In this document: piece by piece, positions 20,099 to 26,509 of the stretch
Layout of the letters: each line of letters opens with the position of its first letter
Position numbering within the stretch: position 1 is the first letter of the stretch
NCBI GenBank assembly: GCA_002291855.1
Contig: DBAW01000001.1
Coordinates: 1 to 26,509 of the forward strand
DNA from: Sphingomonas sp. UBA1000
GTDB taxonomy: Bacteria; Pseudomonadota; Alphaproteobacteria; Sphingomonadales; Sphingomonadaceae
Length of the DNA stretch: 26,509 bases
Direction of reading: 5' to 3'
The notes under the pieces: model-generated
Told to the model about the DNA's origin: nothing
The model's database searches: none
The model's input: the letters and a program-made list of their open reading frames with translations, nothing else
Position numbers and translations under genes: made by a program

Positions 20099-22684
20099 AT
20101 GTGTCCCCCTCATTCTCTGCCGGCCGTCTTCGTGCGCGGTTCCGCTGCCGACGGTGCACCCGGCTCAAGCCCGCAACGCCATCGCAGCTGCTCCCGGATC
20201 CTGATGATGAGCGGGGTCTCGGCTCTCACAGCGATGACCCCAAGCCTCGCAGTTCCGGTCCATGCCCATGCGCTTCAAGCCGCTGGGCGCGATCAGGCAG
20301 CCCGCTTCGAGATCAGCATCCCTATCGATCTTGGAGGCCGTGAACTCGGCCAGATCGACGCTGAACTCGACGATGGTGATCGTGTTCGCCTCGATCGGCG
20401 TCAGCTTGCTGAGCTCCTCGGCCCGCGCCTGACAGCCCCTTTGCGCACTGCGCTTTTGGCTGCAGCCGATACCCAACCCAGGATCGGGGTATCCGAGCTT
20501 GTAGCTCTCGGGATCCCTGCCCAGTTTGATGCAGCCGGGCTGCGTGTGGCGCTCGATATCCCGCTTGATCGCCAGGGTGCGACAGCGTTGCGCGCAATTG
20601 ATGACGCCGCAGGGGCAGTGGCAGGCGATTATCTGGAGCCCAGCCAACTCTCTGCCTCCCTCACCCTCATCGGCTCACAGAACTTTGACTGGCAGGCGCA
20701 AGGGAGTGCTGCCCGCCCAGTCGGCGTGCTCGGACAGTTTGCGGCCAATGTTGGCGGTCTGTCGGGCGTTTCCCTGTTTGCAGAGTTCGTACGCGACGGA
20801 GAGGCCGGTGGCGGGATTCGCCGCGGCAATGCCGTTCTGGTCCATGATGACGTCGATCGGGCGGTTCGCTTCAGTCTCGGCGATACGCCGGTTGCAAATG
20901 CCGGGTTCCAGACTTCCCCGATCATTGGGGGTCTGTCCGTCGCGCGCAGCTACGCTGACCTTCAGCCGTTCCGGAACATTCGTCCGGGCGGACAATTCCG
21001 CTTCCAGATCGATCGGCCGACGCTCGTCGATATCCGGGTCAACGGTGCCAGCATCCGGCAAATGCGACTCGAACCCGGGCAATATGACATTGGCGACTTC
21101 CCCTTCCTCACCGGACAGAATGAGGTCGAGATTTACGCCTTTGACGACTTCAATCAGCGTCTGGTGACACGGTTCTCGCAGTTCTTTAGCGCAAACCTGC
21201 TGCGTCCCGGCCTCAGCGAGTTCGCCTTTTCGATCGGCCTTCCCCAGGAACGCGACCGGCGCGGCACGATCCAGTATGGCGATGGCCAACCGCTCGCATC
21301 CGGCTTTTTCCGCCGCGGCCTTTCTGAGTCACTGACCCTCGGCATCAACGCCCAGGCAAACCGCTTCGGGTGGCTCACCGGGGTGGAAGGCGGCTGGGCA
21401 AGCCCGATCGGCAGTTTCATCGCCAATGTCGCCCTTTCATCCAACCAGGACGCGGGTCGCGGCGCGCAGGCACTTCTCGCCTATGACCTGAACGTGCTCA
21501 ATCTCGGCGCCATCCGCAATCTGCGTGCCAATGCCGAAGTGCGGCTCATCAGCAGCGACTTCCGGCTGGTCGGGCCCGCAGGGCTTGGACGCATCGCCAA
21601 TATCTATTCGCGCGAGGCGCGCGCCGCCTTGTCGGCGCTGCTGCCGGGCGGGGTCTTTGTCGGCTTGAACGGAGCCTATCTTGTCCGGCGGGACCGAAGG
21701 GCAGACGAGTTTCGCGTCGGTGCCACCGCAAGCGCTGTCATGGGCCGCATGAACATCACCGCCGCGCTCGAGACCTCGCGCGTCTCAGGCCTCGGCCGCG
21801 ACACCCGGTTTGTGATCACGCTCCTGCGTACTTTGACCGATCGATCGACCGTCCGCGCTACATTCGACACGCAGCAAAATGCAGCCCAGCTCCAGTACAC
21901 GCGCTTCGAAGCGCCCGAAGTCGGCGAATATGGGCTCGACGTCCAGCTCGAACGTACCGACCGTCGCTGGTCCGGGTCGGGGGGCGCCCGGTTCAACGCC
22001 AACAGGTTTCAGGCAGCCGGTCGCCATGACATCATTCGAACGACGGGTCAGGCTGGCACGACCCTTCAGCGATCAACATACACCGTCGCCACCCAGCTCG
22101 CGTTTGATGGCCGCAGGGTTGCCATTGGCAGGCCTGTCGGACCCAGTTTTGCTATCATCGGTGGCCATCCATCGCTTGAAGATCGGACAATCAAGGTCGG
22201 TCAGGGCTTCGGTCGCCGGAAGGCGCAGGCACAGTCTGGGCTATTCGGGCCGGCCCTGGCCCCGGTCGGGGCGCTCTATTCGCCGCAGATCCTCAACATC
22301 GATGTCGACGATCTCCCGCTCGGATATGATCCGGGCAAGGTGCGCTACGATCTCTTCCCTGGCGCTGCCACCGGCTATTCCATCACGGTCGGCTCCGCAT
22401 CGTCCCGCATCGTGATCGGTCGCCTGCTCGATGCCGGTGGGGCACCCATCGGGCTGCAGGTCGGACGGCTGACCTCGCTCGATGCGCGCGATGCCAAGGC
22501 AGAGCCAGTGACTTTCTTCACAGACCGTGCCGGGCGCTTCACGATCGAGGGGGTTCGCCCCGGGCGCTACGAGGCCGTCCTCGGAACCGGCAATGCGTAT
22601 CGGATCCAGATCGAGGTCGACGCCGACGGGATCGGCCTGGTCGATCTTGGGGCGGTCGTTGCAAATCGCGGAGGAGCAAAATGA
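20099..22684 (+). CDS. outer-membrane usher of a chaperone-usher pilus
   Basis: Up to 861 residues. Order of parts: N-terminal domain (FEISIPIDLGGRELGQIDAE), a long beta-barrel with a plug-like insert, and C-terminal domains ending near GRFTIEGVRPGRYEAVLGTG. The blocks DYLEPSQLSASLTLIGSQNF and FRFQIDRPTLVDIRVNG are usher-like. It secretes and assembles the pilins. The start is uncertain: ATG 20099 gives a 36-residue polar extension, while ATG 20204 or 20207 (MMSGVSALTAMTPSLAVPVHAHA) starts a more usual signal peptide; neither has a strong ribosome site. The stop overlaps the tip-subunit start by 4 nt (ATGA), so the two are coupled. Confidence 0.9.
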   Translation: MCPPHSLPAVFVRGSAADGAPGSSPQRHRSCSRILMMSGVSALTAMTPSLAVPVHAHALQAAGRDQAARFEISIPIDLGGRELGQIDAELDDGDRVRLDRRQLAELLGPRLTAPLRTALLAAADTQPRIGVSELVALGIPAQFDAAGLRVALDIPLDRQGATALRAIDDAAGAVAGDYLEPSQLSASLTLIGSQNFDWQAQGSAARPVGVLGQFAANVGGLSGVSLFAEFVRDGEAGGGIRRGNAVLVHDDVDRAVRFSLGDTPVANAGFQTSPIIGGLSVARSYADLQPFRNIRPGGQFRFQIDRPTLVDIRVNGASIRQMRLEPGQYDIGDFPFLTGQNEVEIYAFDDFNQRLVTRFSQFFSANLLRPGLSEFAFSIGLPQERDRRGTIQYGDGQPLASGFFRRGLSESLTLGINAQANRFGWLTGVEGGWASPIGSFIANVALSSNQDAGRGAQALLAYDLNVLNLGAIRNLRANAEVRLISSDFRLVGPAGLGRIANIYSREARAALSALLPGGVFVGLNGAYLVRRDRRADEFRVGATASAVMGRMNITAALETSRVSGLGRDTRFVITLLRTLTDRSTVRATFDTQQNAAQLQYTRFEAPEVGEYGLDVQLERTDRRWSGSGGARFNANRFQAAGRHDIIRTTGQAGTTLQRSTYTVATQLAFDGRRVAIGRPVGPSFAIIGGHPSLEDRTIKVGQGFGRRKAQAQSGLFGPALAPVGALYSPQILNIDVDDLPLGYDPGKVRYDLFPGAATGYSITVGSASSRIVIGRLLDAGGAPIGLQVGRLTSLDARDAKAEPVTFFTDRAGRFTIEGVRPGRYEAVLGTGNAYRIQIEVDADGIGLVDLGAVVANRGGAK

Positions 22685-23598
22685 GACTGGCAATCCGAAG
22701 AGGCGCGCTTGCCTTTGTCGCCGCGCAGGCATTGGCATCACCCGGCGTCGCAAGCGCCGCATGCGAAGGCGTGTCCATCGCCGCGCCTGGCAATGCCGTT
22801 CTGAACTTTGACCCGTTCGACGAACTGCGCGAGACCCTCGATATTGATCTGATCGTGCGTCAGCGGTCTGCAACACCGTGCAATCTCGCGCTGTCGGCCC
22901 AGAGCATGATGCCAGGGGTCTACCGGGAAATGCGGGGTAGCGGAAACCCGGTCCGCTATGAACTCCGGCTCGGGTCCCAGCTGCTGCAGAACGACCTTGG
23001 CAGCCCGGTTGTCATCCCCGGGCAGATCCAGGGTGGCAACCGCGACACACTCGTTCGATTGCGCTTCGAGTTCCCACCGGGCGTGTTGATTCCGGCGGGG
23101 CAATACACTGACCTGCTTTCCCTCCGCGCATTTGATGCAAGCGGTGGCACCCCGGTCTCGCTCGGCATCGATGCGAGCTTCACCGCTCGCCTTGTTGTGC
23201 CAGCCAGCGTGCGGATTCTGCTCGACGGCGCCATCACTGCCGCCAATGGCCGCTTTGGCCGCAGCATGATCTTCCTGGGCGAACTCTCCGACGGCGCAGA
23301 GGCCAATGCGACGCTTCAGATCCGGGCGACCTCGGGAGTGCGGCTCTCGGTTGCCTCACAGAACAATGGCACGCTTCAGCATGTGGCAATTGCCGGCGAC
23401 GCAGGCGCCATCCCCTACCGTCTTCTTCTGGATGGCAGCCCGATCGATCTGAGGACCGGGCCGGCCGACCTGCGCCGGCAGCTGCCCGGCGGGGCAGGAC
23501 GCGAAAATCTGCGGATGCAGATCAGCGTTGCACCAGCCGGCGCCAAGCCCGCTGGCACCTACCGCGATGTCCTGACCGTAACTGCGGAGCCAAACTGA
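22681..23598 (+). CDS. two-domain tip subunit or adhesin of the pilus
   Basis: A 305-residue exported protein (signal peptide ends about residue 26, ASA). Mature residues begin with CEGVSIAAPG and do not show the VxIPLxGTL donor strand seen in the two other pilins, as expected for a subunit at the pilus tip. Two domains of about 140 residues can be seen; the second ends GTYRDVLTVTAEPN like SCPU pilins. Cysteines C28 and C67 may form the N-terminal disulfide. Start ATG 22681 overlaps the usher stop; its stop shares one base with the next start (TGATG). By comparison with CsuE of Csu pili it should be the surface-binding adhesin; the ligand is unknown. Confidence 0.8.
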   Translation: MRLAIRRGALAFVAAQALASPGVASAACEGVSIAAPGNAVLNFDPFDELRETLDIDLIVRQRSATPCNLALSAQSMMPGVYREMRGSGNPVRYELRLGSQLLQNDLGSPVVIPGQIQGGNRDTLVRLRFEFPPGVLIPAGQYTDLLSLRAFDASGGTPVSLGIDASFTARLVVPASVRILLDGAITAANGRFGRSMIFLGELSDGAEANATLQIRATSGVRLSVASQNNGTLQHVAIAGDAGAIPYRLLLDGSPIDLRTGPADLRRQLPGGAGRENLRMQISVAPAGAKPAGTYRDVLTVTAEPN

Positions 23599-24038
23599 TG
23601 TTGCTGCTCGCCACCAGCCTCCTCGCTGCGGTTCTCGCGCAGGACGCGACCGCATCGAGCCGCCCTCCCCGCCCTGCCCAGCGCAGCGTCCAGATCCCGC
23701 TGACGGGCACTCTCCCACTCCGGTGCAATGCGCGTGTCGTTCGGGCTGAGGGATCGCCCAGCTTTTCTGACCGGATCACCTTGGTCATCAGTCATAGCTG
23801 CAATGCCGAGCATATCATCCAGTTCACCTCTCCGGTCCTCGACGAGGCGGTCGGTGGTGCCGCACGCATCACATTTGATGGCGCAGAGGCGCATGATCGC
23901 GGGCGCAATAGTGTGTCGTTCCTCGAACCCCCGGGCCGCGAACGCGAGCGTCGGCTGCTCATCAGTGCGGCTGGCCCCTCAAATCTCGCTCGATTGACCG
24001 CGCCTGGCGCCGTGACCATCACCCTCGCGCCGCGCTAA
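23598..24038 (+). CDS. second (minor) pilin subunit
   Basis: A 146-residue exported protein with a leader (MLLLATSLLAAVLAQDATAS). The mature N terminus carries SVQIPLTGTL, nearly the same as SVSIPLSGTL in the major pilin, then C43 and C68 as the likely disulfide pair. The end (APGAVTITLAPR) fits a pilin last strand. Overall similarity to the major pilin beyond the N-terminal strand is low, so it is probably an adaptor or minor subunit between shaft and tip, or a terminator at the base. Start overlaps the tip-subunit stop by one base. The leader is short and the cleavage site is not clear. Confidence 0.72.
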   Translation: MLLLATSLLAAVLAQDATASSRPPRPAQRSVQIPLTGTLPLRCNARVVRAEGSPSFSDRITLVISHSCNAEHIIQFTSPVLDEAVGGAARITFDGAEAHDRGRNSVSFLEPPGRERERRLLISAAGPSNLARLTAPGAVTITLAPR

Positions 24039-24052
24039 CGAGACTGTCATCC

Positions 24053-25060
24053 ATGACAAGAATGGCCAAACTCGATCGGCTACTGTCGCTCGTCTACCTG
24101 CTCAGCGAAACATCGGAGGGACTCACCCTCGATGACATGGCTGCCGCTCTTGCGGTCAACAGACGCACCGCGGAGCGTATGCGCAACGTGATCGGGCTGC
24201 ACTTCGACCTGGAGGAACGTCAGGACTTCGGACGAAAGCGCTTTCGCATCCTCGGGTCGCTACGGCGCGTCTATACCCGGCCCACCCCGGAGGAACTGGC
24301 AGCGCTTCAAGCGGAAGTTGATGCCCGCCTGTTCGAACAGTCGCCTCGCGGCCCCCTTCTCCTCAGCTTGATCGCCAAGATCAAAAGCGCACTCGACGAG
24401 CGCGAGAAGCTGCGGCTTGCGCCTGACCTTGAGCTGCTGGCCCGGGCACACCGCATGATGGTGGCCGCAGGACCGACCGCTGTCTCTGACCCGGCCGTCC
24501 TCGCAACCGTTCAACATGCGATTCTCGCGGGTGCCTGTGTCGAGTTCAGCTATGTTCGCGAGGAAGGCGAAGAGCCCCAATGGCGCCGGGTCATTCCCTA
24601 TGGGGTCGCTTTTGGTCCGCTCACTTACCTTGTCGGCAAGCTTCCGCCACGTGAAGGACGGCCTGAGTTTGATCCCGTTCTGTTCCGCTTTGATCGCATG
24701 TCCGATGTTCGCCTGAGCGAGACACTTGGCAGTGCTCCGGACAACTTCGATCTTGAGGAATGGTTGGCCGAAAGTTTCGGAATCTGGCGAGATGATAAGC
24801 ATGCTGTTTCGCTACGGATTTTGCCACATGCGGCAGCACGCGCGCGCCTATGGCGGTTTCACCGATCACAGACCATGGAAGCACTGTCTGACGGAGGTCT
24901 GCGCGTCCGTTTTGAAGCAGGCGGCCTGCGGGAAATGGCGGAACATTTGTTCTCCTGGGCTGGCGACCTCGTCATCGAAGAACCTATAGAGTTACGCAGA
25001 GTCATGACCGAGAGGCTTCGACTCGCAGCGGGCATGACAGGTCTTGAATTAATGCGGTGA
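24053..25060 (+). CDS. WYL-domain HTH regulator
   Basis: A 335-residue protein. Residues 1-60 form a DeoR/HTH_11-type winged helix (LDDMAAALAVNRRTAERMRN). Residues about 150-225 form a WYL domain (VEFSYVREEGEEPQWRRVIPYG, then LTYLVGK); the signature Trp is replaced by Thr191 before Tyr192-Leu193. A C-terminal WCX-type part follows. WYL regulators respond to nucleic acid or nucleotide ligands in several phage-defence and DNA-damage settings, but here no defence genes are near. It lies 14 nt after the minor pilin stop and its own stop overlaps the next LuxR-type gene by 4 nt (GTGA), so it is likely part of the pilus transcript. ATG 24062 is an alternative start. Confidence 0.85.
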   Translation: MTRMAKLDRLLSLVYLLSETSEGLTLDDMAAALAVNRRTAERMRNVIGLHFDLEERQDFGRKRFRILGSLRRVYTRPTPEELAALQAEVDARLFEQSPRGPLLLSLIAKIKSALDEREKLRLAPDLELLARAHRMMVAAGPTAVSDPAVLATVQHAILAGACVEFSYVREEGEEPQWRRVIPYGVAFGPLTYLVGKLPPREGRPEFDPVLFRFDRMSDVRLSETLGSAPDNFDLEEWLAESFGIWRDDKHAVSLRILPHAAARARLWRFHRSQTMEALSDGGLRVRFEAGGLREMAEHLFSWAGDLVIEEPIELRRVMTERLRLAAGMTGLELMR

Positions 25061-25698
25061 ATTCGAGGGCGACCGAATCTGTCGGCCTCATGGTGTTTAT
25101 GCGAATCATGGAAAACGCATTGCACCATCTCGATCAGCCTGCAGCTCAATCAGTGGCGCACCTGGTTCTCACCTGGGCCGACAATGATCACCGTCCTCGC
25201 GTCCTGCTCGGCCCCTCCCGGAGGCTGATCTGGGCGAACCGGGCAGCCGAGGCCGAACTGCACAAGGGATCAAGCCTCAGGCTGGAAGGCGGCCGGGTCG
25301 CGACACGCCGGCCTGACATGACCGCTGAACTCGAGCGCATAACCGCGATTGGGGGCCCCGATCGCGCTCGCATCTTCGTGCCGCTCGCGGATGGCACCGA
25401 TCACCTCATCATCGACACGGCGCGCCTTCCTTCGAACAAGGAACACGTCGCGCTCCAGTTCCGTCCCGGCACCGCAAAGCTCTTCGACCCGGATGAGGCA
25501 CTCCGGCCGTTTGGCCTTACTCCCGCCGAGCGGGACGTGGCTGCCTTCCTTCTGGAAGGCGCCACGGCGCGTGAAATCGCCTCGGCGCGGCGCAGCGCTC
25601 CGGATACCGTACGCGCTCAGGTCAAGAGCATCTATGCCAAGCTGGGTATCGGGTCGCGCACAGAGCTTCTGCGACGGTTGATCCCCTATTTCTGCTGA
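25057..25698 (+). CDS. LuxR-type HTH regulator coupled to the WYL gene
   Basis: About 213 residues from GTG 25057, which overlaps the WYL stop (GTGA). ATG 25090 or 25108 are possible starts. The C-terminal 65 residues are a LuxR-type HTH (FGLTPAERDVAAFLLEG, then APDTVRAQVKSIYAKLG). The preceding part (PRVLLGPSRRLIWANRAA, then SSLRLEGGRV) is PAS-like and aligns by eye with the regulator at 17237 (PRLIADARLLVLCANEAA), so the two are probably paralogues. Its role is presumably feedback control of the pilus operon; this is inference. No receiver or autoinducer domain was seen. Confidence 0.82.
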   Translation: MNSRATESVGLMVFMRIMENALHHLDQPAAQSVAHLVLTWADNDHRPRVLLGPSRRLIWANRAAEAELHKGSSLRLEGGRVATRRPDMTAELERITAIGGPDRARIFVPLADGTDHLIIDTARLPSNKEHVALQFRPGTAKLFDPDEALRPFGLTPAERDVAAFLLEGATAREIASARRSAPDTVRAQVKSIYAKLGIGSRTELLRRLIPYFC

Positions 25699-25891
25699 TC
25701 ACGCTGAGAAAGGTGTTTTGGCGTGGAGGTCTGCGGACGGCTGCGAAGGAGCCTGGTTGTCTTCAACGCGCCTGCGTTGACGATCTAGAAGTGGCTGATG
25801 TCACGATGGCTGCGTTTGGGACGTTCCTGCCGGTCGCTGCCGCGACTGGGAATATCCGGTTACGCAGACACCGGCCATTCGTGGATCCGCC
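25699..25891. other. gap between the last regulator and the IS remnant
   Basis: About 190 nt with no supported gene, RNA or clear terminator. A short open frame at 25713-25940 crosses into the IS end and has no recognisable product. Confidence 0.4.
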
Positions 25892-26096
25892 TAGAGCGGT
25901 TTCCCTTCATTCTGGCTCGTATCCGCAGGATTTGAAGTAATTTGCGCATTCGTTGGGCTGGAAGATTTTGACCAGCCTGCCGATGAGGTTCCACAGGGCA
26001 CTGACGGTTCTTTCGCCAGCCTTTCGAAGCATGGCCTTGAGCCGCGAGAACGCCTTCTCGATCGGGTTGAAGTCCGGGCTGTAGGGTGGAAGGAGG
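25892..26096 (-). mobile_element. 3' remnant of an IS630-family transposase
   Basis: Read on the minus strand, about 62 codons from 26095 to the TGA at 25907-25909 give LPPYSPDFNPIEKAFSRLKA, then about 18 residues further ALWNLIGRLVKIFQP, ending YFKSCGYEPE. YSPDFNPIE is the hallmark block with the last Glu of the IS630/Tc1 DDE triad. Past the stop is the element end, AGCGGTTTCCCTTCATTCTG, next to CTAG (25891-25894), as expected for a family that inserts at TA. The rest of the element (5' part of the transposase and other end) is absent: at about 26096 the sequence changes to the inverted PCuAC copy. So this is a dead fragment that marks a rearrangement. Confidence 0.88.
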
Positions 26097-26391
26097 CGCC
26101 GACGACCGGTTGATCGGCGCGAGCAGCCCCTGGGCGGACGCGCTCACGCTGCACCGGTCGCGGCAGAATGGCGGCATCGTGAGAATGCAGAAGATCGCAT
26201 CGCTCAGGCTGCCCGCGCATCAGCGCACCAGATTGGCGCCCGGTGGCCATCATCTGATGTTCACCGGCCTGTATTCACCGCTGGTGGCGGGCGACTCCGT
26301 CCCGGTCACGCTGACCTTTGAACGCGCGGGCACGATCTCGATCACGCTCAAGGTTGGCAAAATCGGCGATCAGGCCCCGCACCGGCATTGA
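26097..26391 (+). pseudogene. truncated copy of the PCuAC domain of the CopD fusion
   Basis: This plus-strand fragment encodes the last 97 residues of the CopD-PCuAC fusion at the left end of the window (ADDRLIGASSPWADAL to the end, PHRH), including the complete H-X10-M-X21-H-X-M copper motif. It has no normal start; an ATG at 26086 comes from IS DNA (MEGG). Compared with the full gene about nine bases differ, most of them changing amino acids (Q to R, I to R, A to E, M to T, P to Q, T to A). It lacks the first strands of the domain and a signal peptide, so a functional product is unlikely. Confidence 0.88.
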
Positions 26392-26396
26392 CGTCA
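26097..26396. repeat. right arm of the 300-bp inverted repeat
   Basis: Partner of bases 1-300, inverted, 26 kb away. Its inner end (26097) coincides with the break in the IS630 remnant; its outer end includes TGACGTCA at 26389-26396, beyond which comparison is impossible because the left arm begins at the window edge. Confidence 0.93.
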
Positions 26397-26494
26397 GACC
26401 CGCGACAGTCGGGCTGGATCATGTCGCGGGCGCGAGGCTGCTTTACGAACCTCTCCACGGCCCCGATATGGCAAGGGTCATTGCCGGGCTGTAG
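26397..26494 (+). other. possible tail of an unidentified coding sequence
   Basis: One plus-strand frame, from about 26394, reads TVGLDHVAGARLLYEPLHGP and then DMARVIAGL before TAG at 26492-26494. It has a natural-protein look but no start. It could be the 3' end of a gene cut by the rearrangement. I do not recognise the family. Confidence 0.25.
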
Positions 26495-26509
26495 AGATTG
26501 ACGAACAGC

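Noticed and set aside
25860..26177. 105-residue minus-strand frame over the IS remnant
   Set aside because: It is shifted relative to the transposase; the correct frame gives YSPDFNPIE and ends at 25907.

Overview
The window looks like chromosomal DNA of a sphingomonad-type alphaproteobacterium (Sphingomonas or a close relative). This rests on high GC content, Ros/MucR-type and LuxR-type regulators, a siderophore-type TonB receptor and the general look of the proteins; no rRNA or marker gene confirms the genus. No tRNA, rRNA or CRISPR array was seen.

Region 1 (about 6-9598, all minus strand) is a metal-handling locus, most probably for copper. In transcription order it holds a PepSY membrane protein, a DUF2946 protein, a TonB-dependent receptor, an exported DJ-1/PfpI protein, a 54-residue membrane peptide, a DUF2244 membrane protein, an exported Mn-type superoxide dismutase, an MbnP-like protein, an MbnH-like di-heme enzyme, CopC, and a CopD fused to a PCuAC copper chaperone. 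Many joints are 4-nt or 1-nt stop/start overlaps, so translation is probably coupled. A plausible reading is metal entry through the outer membrane, periplasmic binding (MbnP, CopC, PCuAC), inner-membrane passage (CopD) and superoxide removal. No copper regulator lies in the window.

Region 2 (9737-12705, minus) is a coupled pair: a DUF3142 lipoprotein and a 748-residue exported protein of unknown function.

Region 3 (about 12.7-15.7 kb, plus) is accessory DNA in decay. An excisionase-like antitoxin is followed by a PIN toxin interrupted by an in-frame TAG, then a Fic protein lacking its usual N-terminal part, then a Ros/MucR-like regulator whose zinc-finger cysteine is serine.

Region 4 (about 15.6-25.7 kb) is a chaperone-usher pilus locus with its regulators. 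Two divergent LuxR-type regulators stand upstream, then major pilin, strong hairpin, chaperone, usher, two-domain tip subunit and a second pilin, followed by a WYL regulator coupled to a third LuxR-type regulator.

Region 5 (25.7-26.5 kb) holds the 3' end of an IS630-family element, cut off and joined to a 300-bp inverted copy of the PCuAC coding sequence found at the left end of the window. The two copies face each other across 26 kb with about 9 mismatches, which points to an IS-associated rearrangement and gives a substrate for large-scale inversion.
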